A stretch of DNA of 64,000 bases, taken from NCBI RefSeq assembly GCF_004193775.1, contig NC_041018.1, forward strand, positions 37,860,608 to 37,924,607. Direction: 5' to 3'. Position numbers and translations under genes: made by a program. A model generated the notes under the pieces. That model saw nothing but the letters and a program-made list of their open reading frames with translations, was not told where the DNA came from and searched no databases. The DNA comes from Glycine soja (taxonomy: Eukaryota > Streptophyta > Magnoliopsida > Fabales > Fabaceae). This document shows positions 46,441 through 57,140 of this stretch, in pieces (position 1 is the first letter of the stretch; every line of letters starts with the position of its first letter).

Positions 46441-48000
46441 CATTTGATTCGAGGAGTGATTAATTAAGGTTAACTATTCTGAATTGCTCGATGGAGCTTG
46501 TTGTTTAAATAGAAAAACTAAGGGAAGTTTTACTAGCTGTACTGAGTACATGACACTATTTTATTTTGAATTGGTCTCGCTGGTGTGTATTTTTTTTTCA
46601 GATATAAGAAAAAATATTTTTATTTTAAATATAAGAAAATTTTAATTAATTTTATCTTATTTAATTAATGTTATTATTTCTAAAATATTTTTTATTTAAT
46701 TGATCAATGACAGTAACGTGAATATGTCGTGTGTGCAGGACATTTTTTATTTCTCCTTTTTCAACTTTTATTGGCTTCAAACGTTATTAAATCATTACAT
46801 GACGTTAATTAAATGATGTCTGGCCAACGTAATTAAGAAGAAGCTTCACAATGAGATAAGTCAACTAATTGAGCCAAGTCTTCTCTGCATTGAGTCACTA
46901 GAAAAAGCCAAGAAGGGGTGCAATTATTCCACTACAATTGAAGCGAATAAAACAAGCTCTCTTGACAAAAACTGGTAAATAATTGGACCACCACTCCACC
47001 ACGGCAAGGTTTGTTTGATAAGTCATTTGTATTTTAATCTTTACGAAGCATTCAACATAGAAATTATTTGTAAGCAAGATTTTTTTCCATCTAGAACATA
47101 GATATTTTTAGTACAGCTAGCTAATTACATTGACTTCTTTTAGTTTTTTTAGTGTATATTTAGTAAACACAACTGATAAATATTACCTAAAAGTTTAAAA
47201 ATTTGATTTTAGTTGAATTTTTTTTTATGTTATAAATTATTAATTTTAATGGGTCCTACAAATGCATTAAGAGAGAGAATCATTAAATGATATGTGAAAA
47301 CCACCAAAATTAATTTTTTTTAATAATTTTCAACCATTCACAAAAGAAGTACGTATAAAAAAATTGTTAGTCTAATGGTTAAATATTGTTGTTAGAGTTT
47401 AAGGTTTGTTGTTCTAATCCTATCTTTGACATTTTGACCATTTACATTCTTATTTTCATATTCCCCCATCTTCACATGCCCATCACTGTCATGTTAGTGA
47501 TACATTGAGATCTGCCACAGTAGCCTATGTCTTCCAACTTCATTTATTAATGCCACATCTTCTACTATGTCATTCCTCAATGTTGTCAACAAAAATCATT
47601 AAATTCTTAAAGGAAGATTGAAGACGGAACTAAAATTACACAATTCTAATGCTTTAGAATACAAAAATCACTTAATTAAAACTTTGGAGACCAAAATTTC
47701 ACAAATGTAATAATTGGAGGTCGAAAAATTCATTTAAGCGGGTAATACTTAGCTAAACTGTAGGTCAAAGGGTTTTTTGATAATAAGCCAAAGGAATAAA
47801 TTAATAACTTGTGCTTGTCTTAATTAGCTTTTGATGTGTTATTCACGATATTATATATTTTTATGTTCTTAGGTTAAAATGTCTTTTTTTTTTGTGTGTT
47901 TGGTTTAAAAAGCTTTTGGATATCATCATTTTATTGATGTGTTATTGGTTTTATAACATGCTTTTGAGAAATTAGATTCTTTGTTTTGTATTAGTGGAGA
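46441..48000 (+). repeat. Orphan copy of the kinase upstream block, P1
   Basis: Aligns with the upstream region of the minus-strand kinase gene (54245-56010) from TCGAGGAGTGATTAATTAAG to TATGTTCTTAGGTTAAAATG. Its last part (about 47880-47980) also resembles the end of the block before the first kinase gene. The gene it once served is reduced to the fragment at 45265-45296. It contains a tRNA-like SINE relic near 47367-47420. Confidence 0.75.
47360..47440 (+). mobile_element. tRNA-like (SINE) relic, copy 1
   Basis: A-box-like TTAGTCTAATGGTTA (47367-47381) and B-box-like GTTCTAATCC (47411-47420) stand in tRNA order but with no cloverleaf. A matching pair occurs in the duplicated block at 55469-55522, so it predates the duplication. 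Confidence 0.35.
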
Positions 48001-48319
48001 AATATATTAATAACCTGTAATCAAGCTTAGCACAAGGTATGTCAAGATTAAAAAGAAGAGACAAGAATAGGAAAATCATGAGTTTGTGCACACCCTCTAA
48101 TAATAAAACCAAACATATTACAAAGTAAATGAAAAACTAGTTGCTTATGATTTGATTTGGTTCATAAACTAATTTAATAAATTTGTGATACAAAGGAATA
48201 AAATATCGAGAAAACCTTCATTAATGGGTCATAAGTCAATTACATAGGATCAATATGTCTATCTTTATATCCAATACATGAGATTTCTTACTCATACTTG
48301 CACTTTAATTAACAAGCTA
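48001..48319. other. Unassigned spacer between P1 and R1 copy b
   Basis: About 320 bp without coding motifs. It has no counterpart between P2 and R1 copy c, which are only a few bases apart, so it is either an insertion here or a deletion there. Confidence 0.4.
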
Positions 48320-48880
48320 CCCTTTAAGTGTGAGACTTTTTTTTCGTATGATATGCTTCCCTCGAGGGGAAGCCTTATCATTCATGAGTATTCAATGATG
48401 AATTTAGTGATTAGCTATTGTCTTTTACACTTGCATCATCATTAACTCACATCAACTATATACACACCACTTGACCTACCTCCACAAGTGTTAGAAAGAT
48501 TTTCATCATCACAAGGAATTCCTATACATGCATGCACCACCGATTATGCCATGACTTAATACTCGCCTAAGCCAGTCATCAAGTTACATTATAACTTTCA
48601 CTTTATTAGAAATTGTGCATAAAAACTAAGGACATCTTTATTAATGAACCACAAGTCAAACATACAAATGAACTTAACATCACATTCAACCCAAAACTTC
48701 TACATACTAATTTGTTAGGAATTCGAGAGTAAAATACGAAGGACATGCATCTTCATTATTGATGGACCACTGATTAATAATCATACAAGTAAACCTAATT
48801 AACAATATCTAACCCAAAATCTTAAGAGATTAAGTTTACGGATTCTTGTCACTTATATATTAACATTTATTTCTATCCAA
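48320..48880 (+). repeat. Repeat R1, copy b
   Basis: About 560 bp homologous to copy a (44766-45264) and copy c (56015-56600). It starts AAGTGTGAGACTTTTTTTTC and includes the internal GGACATGCATCTTCATTATT extension missing from copy a. Confidence 0.8.
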
Positions 48881-48912
48881 CGTAAGATTTTTTATACACA
48901 TTTATACTATAT

Positions 48913-49111
48913 TATTAAATTAAAATAACAATAGAGATTAAAAATTCTCATACCAAACAACTAACAATTCACGCAAAAGTGTGTAATTTTGTATATACAA
49001 TGTTAGCATATAACAACTGAATTTTAGTGTCTCACAATAACAATTTACATACCGACACCACAATAGCAATCAAATGGATATGCACATCAATAACTTGAAA
49101 TGCACAACAAC

Positions 49112-49176
<65 letters not shown>

Positions 49177-49456
49177 ATATTGATTCAGTAGTTAGGCTAT
49201 CTTCTATTATGGTGCACATAAATAAAAAACCCCAATCTCTTACCACAATTAAAAATTAAAATTTTCAATTTCCTAGGACAATTTAAAAGTAGCAGTTGGA
49301 TTTCAATCGATTAGAAATATATTAAACATGTTAAATTAATATAACAATTTATTAAAAATTACAATTGAAATCACAACACCAATTAAACCTAAGTAGAGAA
49401 ACCCATTTAATATAATATTCAGCATAGTAATCGTGACAATCCACATGTAATAAGTT
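48913..49456 (+). repeat. Repeat A, copy 2, with a (TA)n tract
   Basis: Aligns with 44220-44765. In this copy a short AATATGAATATATATAAT segment has expanded to about 28 TA units (49116-49172), which creates a long artificial Tyr-Ile open frame. Confidence 0.8.
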
Positions 49457-50518
49457 AACAATACCCTTACCAAATATTTTTTTAAAAATTATCCACCACG
49501 CATTACTTGTTTTATACAACTTTTAGCATTTTTTTAATGTAACAATTGAATATGAATAAAACAATTGCATAAAAAATTAGCAATTACAACAAGCAATTGA
49601 AACTAATATAATAGAGATTGAGTGTGACAATCATTCAATTATATATAATCGTAGTAACAATATATCGACATATTTCTATGCAAAATATATATTTAACACA
49701 ACAAGATTGTAATAATATAAATTGGATTAGTGTTTAAACTTTCCTTCTTTTTATCAATTCGAGCAATACAAGCAATCAATAGCAATTGAAATCACCACCG
49801 GAATTAAAATTTCAGTTAACAACAACTATAGTAACAAGCTAATATCAGCAGGTTGACCATTCAATATAAGCATTGAAATTGGTTGCCAATGAAAACATAT
49901 TATACTGAAATCAAAATCTATTATTAAATTGAATGAGACATCAAATAGTAGCTTAAGAGTTATGCACCGTAATTCAGCCATAACAATTGAAATTAAAAAG
50001 ATAACTTTCGTACACACATTGAAATTGTAACAGTGGCACATTGAAATCAATTGATTTGATTTTTCTTAATAAACTCATTGATTGTAATTAAAAAGAAAAA
50101 ACAAATTGGATAGGAACACAAGGTGTGCCTGTCACCAAGTCAATAAGTCAAATACAAATGGAAAATACTGCCAGAACACCAATTCGGCAAATGACACAAA
50201 AAAAGGAGTCGTGTAATGTCAATAAAAAAAAGCACTTTTAAATTAAACTATATGAAACACCGTAACAACACTAACGATTGTAGAAACCAGGCAGCGCTAA
50301 CGAAACAGGTTTAAATATATTGAACCCAAGTAACATAAATTCAACTCATCCATTGCTAAAATAATTATTCAAAATATTTCGTATAAAATAAAAAACGAAA
50401 ATTATCCAAAACATAGACTTGAAAAATTATTAAATAACAAGACATAACATTATCTAACCATCATGTCCTAAATTATATAAAGTTAGTTCTGATATATACC
50501 AAATGTAAAAAAAAAAAA
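49457..50518. other. AT-rich DNA with recurring CAATTGAAAT phrases
   Basis: No coding exon recognised. The phrase CAATTGAA(A) or CATTGAAAT occurs repeatedly (for example near 49546, 49595, 49780, 49875, 49985, 50020 and 50040) without a fixed period, so this may be a very old satellite-like or element-derived region. Confidence 0.35.
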
Positions 50519-50939
50519 TGCCAAACACATATTTTATATGAATTTAGAATACCAATTAAATTACTTACTTATTAAAGGCATGATCTTGTATTACACAAGT
50601 CCTTAAAACCAAGAATCAAGTATTTCTTTATCTGATCATGTAATTTAAATATCAAGTTTTTAATGAGGCAAACTCTAATGAGCAATGAATAATATGACGA
50701 CAAATAAGACTTAGTCTTACTATTTATTAACCTTAGACACCTCTTGTTATGGGTTTAATCAATACTATTTTTCCACACTTATTAGAATTAGGTGTCCAAA
50801 GTTTATAAACAATCAATCACATTATTAATCGGTTTAAGCATCATCAAATGCATCATAATATTAGTCTGTTTTTTTTTTTTGACAAAACAAAAATTATGAT
50901 TAATCGTAACTTATAACAATATATGTGAAAATTGTAAGA
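50519..50939 (-). mobile_element. Copia-family solo LTR, copy 2
   Basis: Aligns with LTR copy 1 (40280-40713) from TGCCAAACACATATTTTATA to GAAAATTGTAAG. No internal sequence follows on either side, so it is a solo LTR. It lies 190 bp beyond the stop codon of the minus-strand kinase gene. Confidence 0.65.
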
Positions 50940-51128
50940 TGTGAAATAAGCATTATTATTTATTCAAAAGGAAACTCTCTTCCAACCATTTTACATATCT
51001 GTTAAGTCACCAAACATTTTGTCACAAAGGTCATCAAATTAAAATCATAAAAAAAAAATGAAATTCTACATAGATTGCACAACTTCATAGTGCCCGAAAT
51101 AGATAAATTTGAAGCTTGACTTAGCAAC

Positions 51129-54100
51129 TTAGCGTCCAACACTTTGAAGGCTGTTAGTGAAGGGTACTGATTGCAAGGAATCATAAGGGGGTTGTGCATG
51201 CGTATACGTGTTTAAAGAAAGAGGAGGACCATCATGCATATCAAGTGGAAGCGTGGGCAATGGCGCTTCAAGCTGAAGAACTTTTATTACTTGTGTAGCG
51301 GTGGGCCTTTCCTTGTTGTTAGGGTTAGTACACCACAACCCTACAACAATCAAGCTTGTCATTTCATCAACATCAAACTCCTTGTTTAATCTCTCATCAA
51401 CAGCATCCAGAACTTTCCCTTCCACGTACAATTTCCACATCCAGTTCACGAGAGGCACAAGAAACTCCCCGTCTTTGTAAGTCCTCCTTCCACATGCAAT
51501 TTCAAGAGCCACAACCCCGAAACTATAAATGTCTGATTCCTTGCTAGCCCTACCTCCGTTGATATATTCTGGGGCAAGGTACCCATAAGTCCCCACTACC
51601 CCTGTCCTCTGAGTCCTCAACCTTGGATCCAACAACTTTGCCATCCCAAAATCACCAAGCTTTGTGCTAAAATCTGTGTCCAATAACACATTAGCCGACT
51701 TAATATCCCTATGTAGAACACTTTGCTCTGCATCCTCATGAAGATAACGAATTGCCAAAGCCACACCTAATGCTACCTTGTACCTGTGTGAAAAATTGAG
51801 AACAATAGTGGAAAAGGTTTTAATTGCATAACACACACAGGGTACTGATTGCAAGGTTATATATATTATAATGCAAGATTATACTTCCTTTAAACAAGAA
51901 TAAAAAATAAAAACACAAAATATAGATGCATATATTCATAGGTATTTATTAGTGTTGTTCTCTCTTCATAATTGAAGTACCATAAGTGATATAACCAACG
52001 CAATACAAGTTTTTATTCAGATTCAGTGATGGAATCATACCCCACTATAGGACGGGTCAATTTTAATATAAATGTTAACTAATAATGTGTGCGCGCGCGT
52101 ATTTTGTTTTGTGTCCATGGAATAAATTGTATTCAATATTTAGTTTCTCTTTATAGTATTTTTCAAGGTTACATACAAACTTTGAAATAACAATAGGTGA
52201 TTATAAATTGAAAATATTATTAAAAAGAGAAATAAATAATTCTTGAATATATTTGTTTAAAAAGTGAAAAAATAACATAATTAATTATCTCCACAATAAA
52301 GACTATAAAAATGAAATAGTATATTTATTTAACAAAAGAAATAAATGTTGTTATTATTTTTACAATAAATACTAAAAATAGAAATTAAATATGTTCTTAA
52401 AAAGTAAAAAAGAAATAAACACACTTAATTACTATTACTTCTACAACTAAATTGTGTATATAGGAATAATTACTCTCTATCTACACTCTTCATTGTCATT
52501 TAATCAAATTGTTAAAAGTGGGAGTTACTCATTTTGACCAATTAGATTAGAAAATAAAGGATAAAGATTAAAAATAACTCCTTTAAAATTATTTTTCAAC
52601 TTTTAAAAAGACCCCTCCCCCAATTCCCTAACTATATCGGTCCTTGTCTGTATTATTAAAGATTAATTAACATAGACTACTAAGACAAGTATGAAACAAC
52701 TAAGTTTTGTTCATTATAAAAATACATAAAACAACATATAATTGAATTGATTATATATATTATGTAACCATACCTGACATCCCAGGGCAAAGTTTTTTTG
52801 TCCCCAAAGAGATGACTGTCGAGGCTTCCATTAGGCATGAACTCAAAAACCAACAGAAACTCTCCTTGCTCGTGGCACCACCCTACGAACTGCACAAGGT
52901 TTCTGTGTATAAGACGGCTTATGATCCTAACCTCATTGATGAAAACTCTTTCTGAATTTTCAGAGTTAGTGAAAATCCTTTTCACTGCAACCACCCTTCC
53001 TAAATGACTCAGAACCCCTTTGTAAACTTGTCCCGAACCTCCTCGTCCAAGCCTTGTATCATCGGCGAACCCATTGGTAGCTACAACTAGTTCTTTGTAA
53101 TCAAATCTCCTAGGTATAGTTTCCCTATCCAAATCAAACTTAGCCGATGTGTGTCCACTTTCATCATTATCATAATAATCACCCTTACCCCTTCTCTTCT
53201 TCATGATTATCACCCAAGCTGCAAAGTTCGCGGCTGCTGCCACCAAAACAATCGCACACGCCGCCACAGCAACCACCGCAACCGAGCTCAACCCGTTCCG
53301 GTCCTTCGCTCCATTATTGTCCGAGGAATTGTTATTCGAAACAGTGGAAGAATTCAACGTTGAACTGAACTCCCACGAATGAATAATGTTTCGTTCAGTG
53401 AGATCGCCAGTTGAAGCGGAGAACCCAACATCCACCCACTCGGGTAGAATGTCCATGAGGTCATCAATCTGGTAAGAAACTGATGAATTCTTCGAATTGG
53501 GTGTTGCGGCTCCGTTAAAAGACCAAGACACAAAGAGGGTCCTGTTGGAAGCATTATAGTTTACCAAAGCGTTACATTTCTTTCCGAGGTTTTTGTCGAT
53601 GTCAAACTTGGCGGTAGCGACGGATTTGAGAGAGTTATCGTCTATGCCAACGTGCTGAAAGGGAGGGTCAATTGTGCCATTAAATGTGTCAAACTCAACC
53701 GCGAGCACATGGTTACGGGGAATGAAGGGATTGGAGGTGACGTTGAAGAGTGCAAAAGTGCCACCAGCTGCGTTTGGGGGAATCTGGTAGCCATGAGGGG
53801 CTATGTAGAACGCGAAACCGTCAGCATAAGAAGCACTTTTGTTGTTTCCTCTGTCAATAGTGAAAGTGAAGCGCGTGGAGAAGTCGGTTACAACACCAGA
53901 AGATGAGTCCCAAAGGCGCAGAGGTTGTCCGTACAAGGCTCTCCCAACGCGGAAATCATAGTCCACTATGTTGAGCTCTATGGACCCGTTCTTGTTCACA
54001 GCGCCGTCACCCACGTATAACATGTTTTTTGCACTCTCGGAGTTTGCGAAGTTTGTTATGTTGAAATTTAGTGATTCTGCTGTTTTAAGAGGTGAAGGAA

Positions 54101-54197
54101 TGGCTAACACGAGGAGAAAAACTGTGATCACCATCTCCAGTAATCTCAGTTGTGGCTGTTTTTTTCTTCCTTTGTTTGATAGAGCTAAGAAATTCAT
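51129..54197 (-). CDS. L-type lectin receptor-like kinase with one intron, 692 aa
   Basis: Exon 1 is 54197-52774 and exon 2 is 51783-51129 (2079 nt, in frame to TAA; GT..AG intron of 990 bp). Parts: N-terminus with a second Met at residue 22 that starts a clean signal peptide (MVITVFLLVLAIPSPL), legume-lectin domain (to about 285) with YADGFAFYIAP, VAVEFDTFNGTIDPPFQHVG and IIHSWEF, membrane helix (about 304-331) then KKRRGK, and kinase domain from about 363. Kinase landmarks are GRGGSGQVYKG, VAVKRIF (Lys about 403), HRDIKSANVLLD (Asp about 501), DFGMAKL (about 519) and GTYGYLAPEY; all catalytic residues are present. The intron falls inside the kinase domain after LPWDV, where both neighbours are uninterrupted. 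The C-terminal tail is about 35 aa longer than theirs and ends DSLQSVPFTNSLQSVGR. Translation could start at residue 1 or 22. Confidence 0.93.
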
Positions 54198-54351
54198 ATC
54201 AAAGATGAAAGGGGTGATGAGAGAAGTGGAATAGCAAAAGTAGATTTGTTTCGAGGAGTGATTAATTAAGTTTAGTTGTTCTGAGTTATTGCTCGATGGA
54301 ACTTGCTGTTTAAATAAAAAAAACTAAGTGAAGTTTTACTAACTGTACTGA

Positions 54352-54425
54352 GTCAATGGCACTATTTTATTTTGAATTGGTCTTGGTAGTCAATGGCACT
54401 ATTTTATTTTGAATTGGTCTTGGTG
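54352..54425 (+). repeat. 37-bp tandem duplication in the kinase promoter region
   Basis: 54352-54388 and 54389-54425 are identical except for the final base. The orphan copy P1 has a single unit here, so the duplication arose after P1 and P2 separated. Confidence 0.85.
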
Positions 54426-55461
54426 GTGTGTATTTTTGTTTTCAAATATAAAAGAATATTTTATTTTAAATATAAGAAATTTTTTATTAATTTTATCTTA
54501 TTTAATGTTATTATTTCTAAAATATTTTTTTATTTAATTAATCTTCTATATTCAATAATTCTTTTTTATTTTTTATATCAAATTCTAATAAAAAAATAAA
54601 TTAAAAAATATTTTTCAATTCAAATTGTAATTAATTAATTTTCTTAATTAATATAATATATTTTTTCTTCTTCTTGTATTTGATATCTTTGAGATCAGAA
54701 GAAATACTATGTTACATTGTGGACTCACTTTCACTAACTGACATCTGTAATTATTTTGAATTGGTCTTGTGGTAGTGCTAAATGCAGGGCCACCATTACT
54801 AATTGACGTAATAACAGTGGCAGATACCTAAATTTCATGACAGTAACGTGAATATGTCGTGTGTGCAGGACATTTTTTCTTTCTCTTTTTTCAACTTTTA
54901 TTAGCTTCAAACGTTATTAAATCATTAAATGATGTCTGGCCAACGTAATTAAGAAGAAGCTTCACAATGGGATAAGTCAACTAATTGAGCCAAGTATTCT
55001 ATGCATAGGGTCAGTAGAAAAAGCCAAGAAGGGGTGCAATTATTCCACTACAATTCAAGCGAGTAAAACAAACTCCTTTGACAAAAATTGGTAATTAATT
55101 GGACCACCACTCCACCACGGCAAGGTTTATTTGATAAATCATTTGTATTTTAATGTTTGCTAAGCATTCAACATAGAAATTATTTGTAAGAAGATTTTTT
55201 TCCATCTAGAACATAGATATTTTAGTACAGCTAGCTAATTACATTGACTATCTTTTAGTCTTTGTTAGTGTATACTTAGTAAACACAACTGATAAATATT
55301 AACTAAAAGTTTAAAAATTTGATTTTAGTTGAAAGTTTTTATTATGTTATAAATTTTAAATTTTAATGAGTCCTACAAATCATTAAAAGAGAATCATTAA
55401 ATGACATGTATTAATAATTTTCAATAAATTTCAATCAATAAAAAAAAAAGAAGTATATAAA

Positions 55462-55545
55462 AAAATTGTTAGTCTAATGGTTAATTATTGTTCTTAGAGT
55501 TTAATGTTTGGAGTTCTAATCATATCTTTAACATTTTGATGATTT
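55462..55545 (+). mobile_element. tRNA-like (SINE) relic, copy 2
   Basis: A-box-like TTAGTCTAATGGTTA (55469-55483) and B-box-like GTTCTAATCA (55513-55522), the counterpart of 47367-47420. Confidence 0.35.
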
Positions 55546-56014
55546 ACATTCTTATTTTCACACGCCCCCAATCTTTACATGTCCCCCATAACTCTGCCGT
55601 GTTAGTGATACATTGAGATCTGTCACATTAGCTCATGTCCTCACGCCAATTTCATTTATCAATACCACATCCTCTTCTATATCATTCGTCAATGTCATCT
55701 TAACAAAAATCATTAAATTTTTAAAAGAAGATTGAAGAAGAGCTAAAATTGCACAATTCTAATACTTTAGAATACAAAAGTCACATAATTAAAATTTAGA
55801 GACCAAAATTTCACAAATGTGATAATTGGAGGTCGAAAAATTCATTTAAGCTGATAATACTTAACTAAACTATAGGTCAAAGGATTTTTTGATGATTACC
55901 CAAGGAATAAATTAATAACTTGTGCTTGTTTTAATTAGCTTTTGATGTGTTATTCGTGTGATATTATATATTTTTATGTTCTTAGGTTAAAATGACTTTT
56001 TTATGTGTTTGATC

Positions 56015-56600
56015 TATCCTTTAAGTGTGAGACTTTTTTTGGTATGGTATGCTTCCCTCATCAAGCGGAAGTCTTATCATTCAAGAATATTCAACGATAA
56101 CTTTAGTGCTTAACTATTGTCATCTATACTTCCATCATTATTAACTCACATCAATTATATACACACTATTTGGCCTATCTACACAAGTGTCATAAAGATT
56201 TTCATCATCACAAGGAATTCCTATACATGGATCCTCCATCGATTATGCCATGACTTAATACTCGCTTGAGCCCATCATCAAGTTGCATTATGACTTCCAC
56301 TTTATTAGGAATTAGGTGTAAAAACTAAAGATATCTTTATTAATGGGTCACGAGTCAAATATACAAGTAAATTTGACATCACATTCAACATGAAACCTCT
56401 ACATACTATTTGTTAAGAGTTGGGGGATAAAACATTAAGGACATGCATCTTCATTATTGATGGGCCACTTGTTAATAAGCACACAAGTGAACCTAGTTAA
56501 CAACATCTAACCCAAAATATTAAGAAATTAGATTTACGGATTATTATCACTCATGTTTATCAACATTCATTTATATCTGGTGTGAGACCTTTTATACACA
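56015..56600 (+). repeat. Repeat R1, copy c
   Basis: Full-length copy beginning TTTAAGTGTGAGACTTTTTT. A diverged partial copy follows at about 56625-56790 (AGTGTGAGTTTTTAATATC ... ACACTTGCATCGTCGTTAAC), so R1 is locally tandem here. No coding capacity; its nature is unknown to me. Confidence 0.75.
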
Positions 56601-56790
56601 CTTACACTATAATAATCTATCCCTAGTGTGAGTTTTTAATATCTAAATGATATCATTATCTCCTTAAGCGCAAGTCCATGCATCTACAACTATATACAAT
56701 GATGATCCTAAAGCTTAGCAATTACCACTGATATGCTTTAATTACACTTGCATCGTCGTTAACTCCTATCAAGAGTTCATGTCCAATTCG

Positions 56791-57140
56791 CACTTAATTA
56801 AATGGGCTTGTATGTATGTATGTTAATCATGATAAAAAAAATTTTAACATCCTAGGCCGACTAGCATTTTATAAAAGTCATTGCCTAACTAATTAGCTTT
56901 AAATTTATATCTCTGTAAACTTTTTCGTGGAAGGTCTCAGTTTTAAAATTAAAAAAATTCTTATGACTCATGAACTCTCATTTGGTTAGGGGTCTATAAA
57001 TCATCTTTTTTTTATATAATCTACCCTGTAGTGTGATATAAATTGCCGTGTTCCATATGTCTTCCCTACAAATATACTATAAGACAATTCCAAATTAACA
57101 TCCTCAGGCTCAGGCCTAGCAGACTCAGCCGTAACGAACC
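56791..57140 (+). promoter_or_regulatory. Promoter and leader of the third receptor kinase
   Basis: From about 56900 the sequence is shared with the region upstream of the first kinase gene (35860-36010; phrases GGAAGGTCTCAG and TTAGGGGTCTA). A TATAAA lies at 57037-57042, about 100 bp before the ATG, giving a predicted short leader. Confidence 0.5.

Larger units (their letters stand above)
54245..56010 (-). promoter_or_regulatory. Upstream block of the minus-strand receptor kinase, P2
   Basis: About 1.75 kb directly upstream of the gene (minus strand), duplicated at 46441-48000 and partly at 34845-35660. It contains a 37-bp tandem duplication (54352-54425, GTCAATGGCACTATTTTATT), the core phrases AAGCTTCACAATGGGATAAG and TTCCACTAC, and a tRNA-like relic at 55469-55522. 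Which part drives transcription cannot be told from the sequence. Confidence 0.55.

Noticed and set aside
49074..49259. Open frame rich in Tyr-Ile repeats; likewise 35401-35610 on the minus strand
   Set aside because: Both are translations of (TA)n microsatellites, not genes.
52085..52105. GTGTGCGCGCGCG tract in the kinase intron as a regulatory Z-DNA element
   Set aside because: Too short and isolated to support a functional claim.
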